From NCBI GenBank assembly GCA_040386935.1, contig JAZKEQ010000030.1, positions 9,321 to 73,320 on the forward strand: DNA of 64,000 bases, written 5' to 3'. Below the pieces are notes generated by a model. The model was not told the DNA's origin and made no database searches. It saw only the letters and a program-made list of their open reading frames with translations. Numbering within the stretch: position 1 is the first letter of the stretch; each line of letters opens with the position of its first letter. A program made the position numbers and the translations under genes. Of the stretch, positions 7,548 to 15,426 are shown one piece after another. This DNA comes from JABMMZ01 sp040386935 (lineage in GTDB: Bacteria; Bacteroidota; Bacteroidia; NS11-12g; UBA955).

Positions 7548-8315
7548 TTAATTCAGCTTCATTCGTTCAGCCCAATTTAATGCCGGGGGCAATTCAATAT
7601 TAGAAAATTCAATGTGTATGACCCTGCGTTTTTTGTTGTTGGTAGTTCTGCTTGAACTGTGCAGCAATAGGGGTTTCATAATCATTGCACCGCCCTTTTC
7701 TACCTTACAGATGGCTTCTGTTGCTTGGGTATGGTCTATCGTCTCTGGTCTGTAAATGTTCTTTAAATGCGAACCGGGAATTACTTTTAATGCACCATTG
7801 TTTTCATCCGTATCATCCAAATGAATGCGTATGGTGTAAATGTTTTTGAGAATGTCTAATGGCGGTTGTACGGCAAACTGGTTTTGTTTAACGGTCCATG
7901 GACCAAAGCCCTCAAGCGCTAGTTTTTTATCAACTGATATGGTGAGGTCCTGATGATAGGCAACATACCAATTGGATGTTTCAGGTTTATCGAAATAAAT
8001 GCTTTTTACTACAAAAAAATCATGCCCCATTATTTCACTGATTACCGCCTTTAATTTCTGATTCATTAGCAATTCGAAAACACCCGGCACTTCTTTTAAA
8101 AACTGCCTGATGGCAAATAAATCGCTTGATTTTCTGAAAGTATCTTTTGTAGTATCGGCTTGTTGAATGAGGTCTAAAATTTGCTCAACTTCAGCAGACG
8201 AATAAATAGCAGGGATGGTGGTAAAACCTTGAGAGGAGAGGGATTGACTGTGTTGGGAGTAACTGGTCATTTGATTAAAGTAGTGTGCAATGATACTAAA
8301 ATGAGTTGATTTCAA
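7548..8315 (-). CDS. Phytanoyl-CoA dioxygenase (PhyH) family Fe(II)/2-oxoglutarate oxygenase
   Basis: A 255-residue protein of the PhyH fold. The metal triad is visible as YHQD (H-x-D) in the middle and the distal His in LLLHSSSRTTNNKKRR, whose following Arg residues would bind 2-oxoglutarate. The strand IRIHLDDTDENNGALKVIPGSH is a strong PhyH signature. Such enzymes hydroxylate small organic substrates; the substrate here is not evident. The downstream ATG (residue 16, base 8270) is an alternative start, since residues before it do not look conserved. Neighbouring genes give no pathway hint. Confidence 0.85.
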   Translation of the reverse strand: MKSTHFSIIAHYFNQMTSYSQHSQSLSSQGFTTIPAIYSSAEVEQILDLIQQADTTKDTFRKSSDLFAIRQFLKEVPGVFELLMNQKLKAVISEIMGHDFFVVKSIYFDKPETSNWYVAYHQDLTISVDKKLALEGFGPWTVKQNQFAVQPPLDILKNIYTIRIHLDDTDENNGALKVIPGSHLKNIYRPETIDHTQATEAICKVEKGGAMIMKPLLLHSSSRTTNNKKRRVIHIEFSNIELPPALNWAERMKLN

Positions 8316-8360
8316 AACTTAGCATGTCTGTTTGATGAAAAAAGTGATAATCATTATCTT

Positions 8361-9290
8361 TTATTTTGTCCACTTTTGATTTTCTCTTAATTCAAATAGT
8401 AATTGATACACTCTATCAAGGCCGAATGTTCCTATTAAGCCATAGTCATAAATTTTTTTTACTTTGCCATTGTCATAAGTAATTTCTAAAATTGAAGCTT
8501 GGTCATCTGTCCAGTTAACAGCGTATTTGTCTTTCAGCGTTTCAAAGTTAATATAGTTGAGCAAATCAATTATTTCGTTGAATTTATCGTCACTTACTTT
8601 TGTAATTAAATTTCCGGTCACTTCATTGTTGTCTATGTTGTTATACCTTTTAGCTTCCCATGTTGCACTTTTGTCAGAATTGATTGTCAATTTAAAAATT
8701 GGGCATGATCCATAACACCCTGTAGTTAAATATTGAATTTTTTCAATTTTGTGGTTAGCCGGGTTTAGATTTTCTTCAATGAAGTCTCCAAATTGATAGG
8801 TTAAAGTAATTTGTTTGAGATATGAAGGCTCAAACCACTTATCAGGATCTTCTTTACTTTCAAAATAATATTTTATTTTATCATTGGAAACTACAGGCAA
8901 GGTACAGTATTGAAAAACATATCTTGTAATTCGTTTGATTTGATATCCATTCCCTTTATCCAGAATACAAATTATGGGATAGTTATAACTACTAGGACTG
9001 GTGACTAAAATATCTGTCAGACCATTTTTGTCAAAATCTGCTTTTGCCCAAGGCTTAACTTTTAAACTATCGCTTAAATGTTGCCAATATTTATTGCGGT
9101 ATTTAAGAGTGTCATTTACATGAATTTCGTAACAGTTGTTTTCAATTCTTGAGATTAAGTCATTAATTTGTTTTTCGGTTTTAATATTGTCTATATAATT
9201 ACGCTTGCGCGAAACTTTATTTGCTGTTTTTTCCTTACAAGAAAGAAAGAGTGTCAATATAATAACTATTTTTAGATGAGTTTTAAGCAT
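8361..9290 (-). CDS. Lipoprotein with DUF6438-like domain
   Basis: A 309-residue lipoprotein with lipobox FLSC (Cys 18). Residues 80-150 include an FDKNGLTDILVTSP stretch similar to FG-GAP/VCBS calcium-loop repeats. From about residue 185, YLTTGCYGSCPIFKLTI with the later NYINFETLKDKY and D-Q-A-S-ILEITYDNG resembles DUF6438, a small domain typed by the GCYGxCPxF motif with two Cys that could pair. The protein faces the periplasm. No enzyme motif is visible. Confidence 0.68.
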   Translation of the reverse strand: MLKTHLKIVIILTLFLSCKEKTANKVSRKRNYIDNIKTEKQINDLISRIENNCYEIHVNDTLKYRNKYWQHLSDSLKVKPWAKADFDKNGLTDILVTSPSSYNYPIICILDKGNGYQIKRITRYVFQYCTLPVVSNDKIKYYFESKEDPDKWFEPSYLKQITLTYQFGDFIEENLNPANHKIEKIQYLTTGCYGSCPIFKLTINSDKSATWEAKRYNNIDNNEVTGNLITKVSDDKFNEIIDLLNYINFETLKDKYAVNWTDDQASILEITYDNGKVKKIYDYGLIGTFGLDRVYQLLFELRENQKWTK

Positions 9291-9345
9291 GATGTTTTGT
9301 GTGGTTTGTTAAAATGGGGCTTTATACACTCCTCCAATGTATGAG

Positions 9346-9708
9346 TCATTTTTTTTCTTCAGTTAGCCCAAAATACCTGCCCTTAATTTGATCACCTTCA
9401 ATTGACAATAAGCAAGGGTATTTCATTACACCGGCTTTTCTTACAGTTTTTTCAAGTAGTTTGAAATTGATGGCAGTTATATCTCTTGAAGCAATATTGA
9501 TAATTTCAATCGGGTCATACTTTGCTTTATCAATAGTAGCGGTCAACTCTTTGGTTGATTGGGCATCATTGCAAACAAGGATATGGTTCAATTGTCTTGA
9601 TTTGAAATAATTCTTAACGGTCTTCACTTGATAGTAATTCTTGCCCTGAGCAACTGCCAGCAACACGAAAAATGCCACGATGAAATATAAAGCCAAGCCC
9701 ATGTACAA
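9346..9708 (-). CDS. Membrane-anchored small protein, possible thioredoxin fold without CXXC
   Basis: A 120-residue protein with one N-terminal hydrophobic helix (LALYFIVAFFVLLAVAQG). The rest looks like a small alpha/beta domain. The GVMKYPCLLSIEGDQIKGRYFG segment resembles the cis-Pro strand of thioredoxins, but the usual CXXC is missing; only a single Cys occurs in the LNHILVCND strand. This reading is an inference from pattern alone. The gene stands apart from its neighbours by more than 50 bases each side. Confidence 0.45.
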   Translation of the reverse strand: MYMGLALYFIVAFFVLLAVAQGKNYYQVKTVKNYFKSRQLNHILVCNDAQSTKELTATIDKAKYDPIEIINIASRDITAINFKLLEKTVRKAGVMKYPCLLSIEGDQIKGRYFGLTEEKK

Positions 9709-9802
9709 TAATAATTAAAATAGTTTAAATGTTAGGTGTACCTGTTAAAAGGCCGCAAATGGTTTTGTAGTGAACATAAAAAAATAAACGGAGAGAACCT
9801 TT

Positions 9803-10699
9803 TTACTGCTTTGCTGCAACTGCCTGATCAAGAAAATTCTCAATCAACTCAATCATAAAATCGCTGTTTTTATACCCCGGTTTTAGTGTAGTAATTTCAC
9901 CAATGTAAGCGCCATGACCACCGGGCAAAATGATCAGTTGACTGTTAGCTACCAGTCGCGACATGGCAACAATGTGTTCCGATGTGGCCACATCCTCATT
10001 GCCATTAATGAATAACACAGGTGATTGAATCGCTTTTATTTGTTCATCCGGAAAGTCTTTGAAATGATTCATTCTGTCTGCACATTTCTGAAACATGTTC
10101 ATCAGTTTGGCACTGTCGGGATTTACTGCCTTAAATGCGTCTTTGTATGGCTGGGGCATTTGATCGAAAGTGCCGTTTTTCATGAACTCCCAAAACTGTG
10201 GGAAGGTGCCATCTCTTTTCAGTAACACTGATGCAGCTATTATTTTATTGCAAACTTCAGGATGTCTGATGGCCATTTGCAGCGCAGTATTGCCACCATT
10301 ACTGAATCCCAATATATCTGCCTTAGCAATACTTAAATTTTTGAGTAAAGCCACCACATCATCGGCATCCTTTTCAAATGAAATAGCTGTATTCCTGTCA
10401 CCCGTACGACCGTGAGCCTGCAACTCCACACATATCAATTGCCTGTGTTGGGCCAGTGTTGGTATTACCCTGCCAAAGCTTGTTTGTATAGTAGAGCCAC
10501 CACCGTGTATCAAAACAAGGGGCTTGCCCTGTCCATATATTTCGTAATACATGCTGATGCCATTCACATCTGAATAGCCTTTAGTAGGAATTAGGGTGTC
10601 TTTTGCTGTTGGGTTCATTGTAGTTTCGGTTTGAGGTGCGTTGTTGCAGGAAGAGAGTATTAGGAATGCTAATGCGATGGTAAGGAAAAGGTGATTCAT
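9803..10699 (-). CDS. Alpha/beta-hydrolase, lipoprotein
   Basis: A 298-residue protein with a lipoprotein signal (LILSSCNN, Cys 18) and an alpha/beta-hydrolase fold. The oxyanion region is VLIHGGGST, the nucleophile elbow is GFSNGG, an acidic residue lies in FINGNEDVAT, and the catalytic His is in LPGGHGAYIG. It should be an ester- or amide-cleaving enzyme attached to the envelope. The substrate cannot be inferred. The following gene starts after an 8-base gap on the same strand. Confidence 0.85.
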   Translation of the reverse strand: MNHLFLTIALAFLILSSCNNAPQTETTMNPTAKDTLIPTKGYSDVNGISMYYEIYGQGKPLVLIHGGGSTIQTSFGRVIPTLAQHRQLICVELQAHGRTGDRNTAISFEKDADDVVALLKNLSIAKADILGFSNGGNTALQMAIRHPEVCNKIIAASVLLKRDGTFPQFWEFMKNGTFDQMPQPYKDAFKAVNPDSAKLMNMFQKCADRMNHFKDFPDEQIKAIQSPVLFINGNEDVATSEHIVAMSRLVANSQLIILPGGHGAYIGEITTLKPGYKNSDFMIELIENFLDQAVAAKQ

Positions 10700-10708
10700 T
10701 GTGATAGA

Positions 10709-11155
10709 TTATTTTTTAGTTTTTGCTAGCCAATCTTCATTTATAGAAATAAAATGGTCTAATGTGTCACAGCATTCTGTATACTGGCAAGTGTCTGACC
10801 ATTTCAAAGATTTTTCTAAATCTGTTGTACTATCGCGATTCAATCCGGTCAAGTCGCGATAATCAAATTTGACAATATTTCTTAGTTGGTCAATTTCTAC
10901 TTTAAGGGTCTTTGAGTAATTTACTTTATTGTCAATCGGTAGTGAAATCAACAAGCTGAATAATGACGTTCCCGGAAAGTAATAATTATTATAACCTTTT
11001 TCAATGATATACTTAACCAAAATACTAATTGGGCGAAGGCTGTTGCACTCTGATATCAGTTGGTCGTAAAATGAAAGGGTTTCAGCCCACTTTTCTTTTA
11101 AGTTAGTTGCTGTAGCCTCTGTGCCTTGGGTTATATCTTTGGAGTTAAGGGTCAT
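10709..11155 (-). CDS. Hypothetical protein, soluble, alpha-helical
   Basis: A 148-residue protein without signal peptide or membrane helix. The N-terminal part is helical (ATNLKEKWAETLSFYDQLI). A central IEKGYNNYYFPGTSLFSLLIS motif and a C-terminal Cys pair (CQYTECC) stand out. No family was recognised. It lies just upstream of the lipoprotein hydrolase (same strand, 9-base gap) and marks the edge of an AT-rich block that extends to about 15.4 kb. Confidence 0.5.
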   Translation of the reverse strand: MTLNSKDITQGTEATATNLKEKWAETLSFYDQLISECNSLRPISILVKYIIEKGYNNYYFPGTSLFSLLISLPIDNKVNYSKTLKVEIDQLRNIVKFDYRDLTGLNRDSTTDLEKSLKWSDTCQYTECCDTLDHFISINEDWLAKTKK

Positions 11156-11243
11156 AGGTTATAGACTATAGAAGAGTAAATCAAAATTAGGTTTTCTAAG
11201 TGAGGTATCATAAATGGAGTTTAATTGAATTACTAATCCAGTA

Positions 11244-12215
11244 TTATTTAGACCCTATTTTTGATATGCCATTTTTGGATAATATTTCATTGATTATATC
11301 ATTTTTTCTGTCACTATAGTCATATACAATCCGAGCTTTTTTTAGATTTTTCATCTCTTCAAAAATCTCAAATTTTTCCGGTTCTAATTTTTTTATTTGG
11401 TAGGCTATAAAGCTACTTAAGTTTTTTGCAGTTTTTAAATTCTCAATATTCTCTAACTTATTCAGCACATCAATAAAGATGCTTTTCAGTGACAAGCATT
11501 TACTAAAATTAGGGAGGCATTTTAATTTAGAAAGCATAATTATACTTAAATGTTCTATGGAAGTGAGATCACTAACAAAATGTATGTTTTCAATTGATCT
11601 TAAAGCGGATAATTCAAGCCTTTTTAATTTATTAAGTTTTGTAAGCTTTGACAAGTCTTTTATACCACCATACCCTAAACTAAGGTCTTTTAAATTTGGA
11701 AGTTGAATTAAAACATCTAATTGGTTTTCTTTAATAGATGAAACATAAAGGTTTTCAACGGTTGATATTTTTGCAATTTTTTCAAAATCATTGAATTTTG
11801 CACTAGTATAGAGGCTAACTAGGTGGTTTAATTCTAAAAGTGGGGTTAATGATAATTTAGGGTTATTTGATGAAAATGAAAGAGATTTTAAATTATTGAG
11901 ATAGCGGATATTGTTTAAGTTTTCTGCTATATTAAAATCCAATGTTAAATGTTCTAAATTGTCCAAGTATTTAAGAAAACTCAAGTCTGACCAACTACCA
12001 TCGTTGAAAAAAGTAAAGAGTCTTAATTTGATATTTGGCTTTAATTTGAAGAGTTTTTCATTTAATTTTTTGAAAGCAGAGTCATGAGGTTGTTTCTCAA
12101 ACTGTATATCCTCAAGCTCTGTATTCTGACAAAGCCATTCAATGTTATCATCTGTAATATTAGGGTACAGGTGAAGTGATTTTTTATTCAGTAAATAATC
12201 CTTTGTGTTTTCCAA
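11244..12215 (-). CDS. Leucine-rich repeat protein
   Basis: A 323-residue protein made almost entirely of leucine-rich repeats of 21-24 residues (LDNLEHLTLDFN, LNNLKSLSFSSNN, LPNLKDLSLGYGG, LNKLKRLELSALRS, CLSLKSIFIDV). There is no signal peptide or membrane helix, so it should be cytoplasmic unless exported by another route. LRR arcs usually bind proteins; the partner is unknown. It is AT-rich and lies upstream of the oxygenase/endonuclease V operon's distal end on the same strand, about 100 bases away, so it could be transcribed by read-through from that operon. Confidence 0.75.
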   Translation of the reverse strand: MENTKDYLLNKKSLHLYPNITDDNIEWLCQNTELEDIQFEKQPHDSAFKKLNEKLFKLKPNIKLRLFTFFNDGSWSDLSFLKYLDNLEHLTLDFNIAENLNNIRYLNNLKSLSFSSNNPKLSLTPLLELNHLVSLYTSAKFNDFEKIAKISTVENLYVSSIKENQLDVLIQLPNLKDLSLGYGGIKDLSKLTKLNKLKRLELSALRSIENIHFVSDLTSIEHLSIIMLSKLKCLPNFSKCLSLKSIFIDVLNKLENIENLKTAKNLSSFIAYQIKKLEPEKFEIFEEMKNLKKARIVYDYSDRKNDIINEILSKNGISKIGSK

Positions 12216-12313
12216 ATTTTTTAATTGGGTTTTATTAGTTCAAAATTATATACTAATGCAAATGGAATGTTGTACATAAATTAAAAAGTGCGCTTTGAGA
12301 TCCAGTTGTTAAT

Positions 12314-12820
12314 TTACTGCTTTTCTTTAGTCAAGGTGTCCAATTTCTTTAAGGTTGTAGGAATTCTATTTTTACCACTCATGCTATTTATTAATTCACT
12401 AGCTTCATTAAGCTTAATTCCAATTGCAGTTATATAAAGTGGATTTATACTTTGGCCTCTTAAAAGTTTTCTTTTGTTTATTTTAATAGTAGCAAAGTTT
12501 GTTTTTGCTACACCAATTACAGGGATTTTCGAATTTAATTTTTCGTATAAGTGTCCACCTAAGCCTAATTTTCCATTGTCGTCTAAATATACAAAACCAT
12601 CAATTATAATCGCTTCTATATTATCAAATTTTATTTTTTCATACAAGCTCATAATACAAGGCAATTCCCTTTTATAAAATTCTCCAGAAATATAGTCTTC
12701 GATGTTTTCGAGAATTTCAGTATAGATTTCATATTTTTCACAAGTATTCCAACTTTCAAATGCCAAACAAACAGTTTTGGCTTTATTTCCAAAATAATGA
12801 GTATCAAACGCTAAAATCAC
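12314..12820 (-). CDS. Endonuclease V family protein, short form
   Basis: A 168-residue member of the endonuclease V (Nfi) family, shorter than the usual 210-230 residues. Family landmarks in order are the first Asp strand ILAFDTHY (D6), YISGEFYKRELP which aligns with the YIPG wedge and FRE motif (E52 as metal ligand), IIIDGFVYLDD (D74), the GLGGHL loop, and VIGVAKTNF followed by NPLYITAIG. The late SxGH His found in bacterial enzymes appears to be Ile here, and the N-terminal helical extension is missing. Endonuclease V nicks DNA or RNA one base 3' of inosine. It overlaps the upstream oxygenase gene by four bases (ATGA), indicating coupled translation. Confidence 0.78.
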   Translation of the reverse strand: MILAFDTHYFGNKAKTVCLAFESWNTCEKYEIYTEILENIEDYISGEFYKRELPCIMSLYEKIKFDNIEAIIIDGFVYLDDNGKLGLGGHLYEKLNSKIPVIGVAKTNFATIKINKRKLLRGQSINPLYITAIGIKLNEASELINSMSGKNRIPTTLKKLDTLTKEKQ

Positions 12821-13629
12821 AATATATGTTCTATAGGGTCCTTTGGCAATAATAAGTCAGCATAACTAATTGTGTAATTTAAGAAAGGGTAAACAAAATT
12901 CAAACTTTTATTCTCTTCTCCTCTAAGTTTGAAAAACTCCTTTTCCTTTTCTTCACTTGCTAGTTTTAATTGTTCTCCATTTTCAAAAAATGGTAAATTG
13001 TTTTTAAACTCGAGATATGTCTTTGAGGTCCTAAATGTCATGCCTAACCATCTATTTTCTAATTCAGGAATATTTAATTTAGTGTCAATGTCTAAAACTA
13101 TTTTATGTTGAAATTTCATATTGGTTTCTGTTGAAAATAGAATTACTGAATTATGAGTTAAAAATAGTTCAGATTCTTCATTCGTTATTTTGTCTTTAAT
13201 TTTTAGCTTTCTTGTGTTGTGTTCTGTTAGCTTTTCAGGATTTTCATAACAAGAAAATAGCCCAATAAAGGAATTGTTTTCTAAGTCTAAACTTTGGTCG
13301 GAATGAAAGTTCATTTTCGAATACGTAGATTCATATATTTCAATTAGCGAATTATTGAATTGTAGATAAGGAATGTTTTTAAGGTTGTTTTTTATAACAG
13401 TTTGATTTATTGTACTGATTACAAAATTGTGGATTTTGGAAAATTTTTGTGCAGGTAAATTGTACTTGCTTGTCGTTCTAATAATTGGAACAAGGGTTTT
13501 TTCAATACGAACTAAATGATTGGCAATTCTACCATTGGTTATTTTTTCAAATTCAATTGAATTGGATAATTCTTCGAATAAATTATCCTCGAACGGAAGA
13601 ATGACTTTATAAAATTCCAAATCGTTCAT
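12817..13629 (-). CDS. AlkB-like Fe(II)/2-oxoglutarate-dependent oxygenase (divergent)
   Basis: A 270-residue protein I read as a divergent AlkB relative. LIEIYESTYSKMNFHSD aligns with the AlkB strand LINRYAPGAKLSLHQD and gives the metal ligands H109 and D111. The distal His is H175 in STETNMKFQHKIV. Arg residues R193 and R200 in ENRWLGMTFR match the RxxxTFR 2-oxoglutarate site. AlkB enzymes remove N-alkyl groups from bases by oxidation. The N-terminal 90 residues, normally the nucleotide-recognition lid, are not similar to E. coli AlkB. It is the middle gene of a three-gene operon with a paralogous oxygenase (8-base gap) and endonuclease V (4-base overlap). Base composition is AT-rich. Confidence 0.68.
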   Translation of the reverse strand: MNDLEFYKVILPFEDNLFEELSNSIEFEKITNGRIANHLVRIEKTLVPIIRTTSKYNLPAQKFSKIHNFVISTINQTVIKNNLKNIPYLQFNNSLIEIYESTYSKMNFHSDQSLDLENNSFIGLFSCYENPEKLTEHNTRKLKIKDKITNEESELFLTHNSVILFSTETNMKFQHKIVLDIDTKLNIPELENRWLGMTFRTSKTYLEFKNNLPFFENGEQLKLASEEKEKEFFKLRGEENKSLNFVYPFLNYTISYADLLLPKDPIEHIL

Positions 13630-13637
13630 TGTAATTT

Positions 13638-14864
13638 TTAATATATTGGTTTTTCATAGTCGCCTAAATTCATGCTAAAATGGACTTTTCCATATTCAAC
13701 TAAATTTTCTGTTTTATTTTCTTCGGCATAAGAAGTTCTCAAATTTTCGATGGACTCCATGCTCATTGGTTCAAGTTTAATTAAATTATCATTTTCTTTA
13801 ATGAAAGTTTCACCATTCGTATACAATGCTTCTAAATTAGAACATCTTACTACATATCCCATTCTGATTGGAATTCTTTCAATATTTAGCATTGAGGGCC
13901 TAATTTCATGAGTATATAATCTGTTGGTAGAAAGTGGTATTATGAATACAGAATTTGGATATAATGTTACACTAAATTCTTTTTCTAAAGTATCATCAGT
14001 AACTGTATTTTTCAGTTTAAAGTGAAGCTTTGTTAACCCAGTTATTTGTTTATAACACCAGTCAAATCTATCCGAATTTGACGGCTCTAAATGTTTAAAA
14101 TGATTTGTGTCATAAAATGTACAAAACGCAATAACGCCATCTTTGGGCATGTCTTTAGTTTTGTCAGAATGGGCTTTGATTTTTGCTTTAATTTCCTTTC
14201 CGTTTTCTTCTGGTTTTATTGTGTTTTCATATATTTGAGCTAATACATGATTCAATTTTGTTTCTTTTTCAAAAATATACTTCATTGAATCATTCAGGGT
14301 ATTTAAAATAATATGGTCTGTATTTCTTAAATTATCAGAAGGTCCAGTAAAATTGCTAGAACATCTTAGGAGATGAAAATGCAATGTTTCATTATTCTCA
14401 TAGTCTTCTTTCTTTACTTCGGTTATATAAATACCTTTTCTGAATGCTTTAGTATCTTTGTTTGATTCAGTTAGTTGTTGAAATTCATGTTCTGATTTAA
14501 TTTTATTGAAATAATCTTCCTTGTGAAAAAGGTTTCTAAAATATACACCAGCATTATGAATAATAATAGGAACCTCTCCAAGTGTGACCAGCGTGTTTTT
14601 GTTAGTAATCCAATTTTCGAAATTGTTAGATAATTCTTGAATTAAATGAAAAGAGTGATTAATTATTTTAGTATTTGAAAAATTTCCACAAGCATAAATT
14701 TTAATATCATTTTGAATACCCTCTATCTCAGAAAGACTATTAACGACTTTTCCGCAAAAATTTTGAATTAGATATTGTAGGTCTAAGTTCTCTTCTCCAT
14801 CATTCTGTAAAACGACAAGTATATTTTTTTCTTTAGTGATTTGATTTTCAAATTGGGGTTTCAT
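13638..14864 (-). CDS. Larger AlkB-like Fe(II)/2-oxoglutarate oxygenase with extra N-terminal domain
   Basis: A 408-residue protein whose residues about 160-345 parallel the next gene. LLRCSSNFTGPSDNLRNTDHIILNTLN lines up with IIRTTSKYNLPAQKF and IHNFVISTIN of the neighbour. Y212 corresponds to the AlkB N-x-Y position, and H232-S-D234 supplies the first two iron ligands. H319 in NRLYTHEIRPS is the distal His, and R334/R340 in RIPIRMGYVVR have exactly the six-residue spacing of AlkB's 2-oxoglutarate Arg pair. Residues 1-150 form an unrecognised alpha/beta-like domain (ILVVLQNDGEE, DIKIYACGNF, TLVTLGEVPIIIHNAG), and about 65 residues follow the catalytic core. First gene of the operon; twelve 21-bp repeats lie upstream. 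Confidence 0.6.
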   Translation of the reverse strand: MKPQFENQITKEKNILVVLQNDGEENLDLQYLIQNFCGKVVNSLSEIEGIQNDIKIYACGNFSNTKIINHSFHLIQELSNNFENWITNKNTLVTLGEVPIIIHNAGVYFRNLFHKEDYFNKIKSEHEFQQLTESNKDTKAFRKGIYITEVKKEDYENNETLHFHLLRCSSNFTGPSDNLRNTDHIILNTLNDSMKYIFEKETKLNHVLAQIYENTIKPEENGKEIKAKIKAHSDKTKDMPKDGVIAFCTFYDTNHFKHLEPSNSDRFDWCYKQITGLTKLHFKLKNTVTDDTLEKEFSVTLYPNSVFIIPLSTNRLYTHEIRPSMLNIERIPIRMGYVVRCSNLEALYTNGETFIKENDNLIKLEPMSMESIENLRTSYAEENKTENLVEYGKVHFSMNLGDYEKPIY

Positions 14865-15000
14865 TATTTTACTAATAACTTATTTTATTTATGCAATATA
14901 CCAATTTTCCCAATCCCTCATTCCATTTCTTCAATAAATTCACCAAATAGTCAAATTGTAAGTCCTGTAGCCTTATAATTTTCCCAAAAATCGAACTCTG

Positions 15001-15252
15001 GTTCGAAATTCAACGAACGCAGTTCGAAAAATAGCGAAAGCAGTTCGAAAAGTAGCGAACGCAGTTAGAAATTCAGCGAATACAGTTCGAAAAGTAACGA
15101 AAGTAGTTAGAAATTTTGCGAAAGCATTTCGAAATTCGAGGAACGGAGTGAGATATCTAGCGAAAGCAGTGAGAAATTTAGGGAACGCAGTGAGATATTT
15201 AGCGAAAGCAGTTAGAAAATCAGCGAAAGTAGTTAGAAATATTTCGACTGCG
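15001..15252. repeat. Tandem array of twelve 21-bp units
   Basis: Twelve contiguous units of exactly 21 bp with no spacers, e.g. GTTCGAAAAATAGCGAAAGC plus A. The start drifts GTTCG, GTTAG, GTGAG, and the end alternates CGAACGCA and CGAAAGCA. The first units carry an internal dyad TTCG-N8-CGAA, perfect GTTCG/CGAAC in units 1 and 3. Units 2, 6, 8 and 10 include GCGAAAGC, an octamer known to fold into a very stable DNA mini-hairpin. The 21-bp period equals two helical turns and also seven codons. The array ends about 140 bases upstream of the oxygenase operon. Confidence 0.9.
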
Positions 15253-15335
15253 ATGTGCTCAATTGCCAGCGCAGTTAGTAATATCAGTTGTCACCATTTT
15301 TTTTCGAGATGACAAGACAATTGTCAACGAATGAA

Positions 15336-15403
15336 AAAGCACACACATTCAGCAGCTTTGGTTTTTTGCATGAATTTGCAGGGCTGTTAAAAGTGTGTGC
15401 TTT
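15336..15403 (-). terminator. Long inverted repeat behind the carbonic anhydrase gene
   Basis: Perfect 11-bp arms AAAGCACACAC (15336-15346) and GTGTGTGCTTT (15393-15403) extend inward with partial pairing (CAGC against GCTG). The structure begins 24 bases after the carbonic anhydrase stop. The minus strand runs into a T-rich stretch (TTTTTCAT) after it, so a terminator role is likely, though the loop is long. Confidence 0.5.
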
Positions 15404-15426
15404 GTGGTACCGATTTGTTTGATTGG

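Larger units (their letters stand above)
14865..15426. other. Intergenic region without a recognised gene, holding the 21-bp array
   Basis: This 562-base stretch separates the oxygenase operon from the carbonic anhydrase gene. It contains the AT-rich presumptive promoter region next to 14864, a twelve-unit tandem array (15001-15252) and a long inverted repeat (15336-15403). One plus-strand frame is open through the whole array but has no good start codon. No tRNA or small gene was found. Confidence 0.7.

Noticed and set aside
15001..15252. CRISPR-like array
   Set aside because: The units are directly contiguous, 21 bp each, with no unique spacers and no cas genes nearby; it is a simple tandem array.
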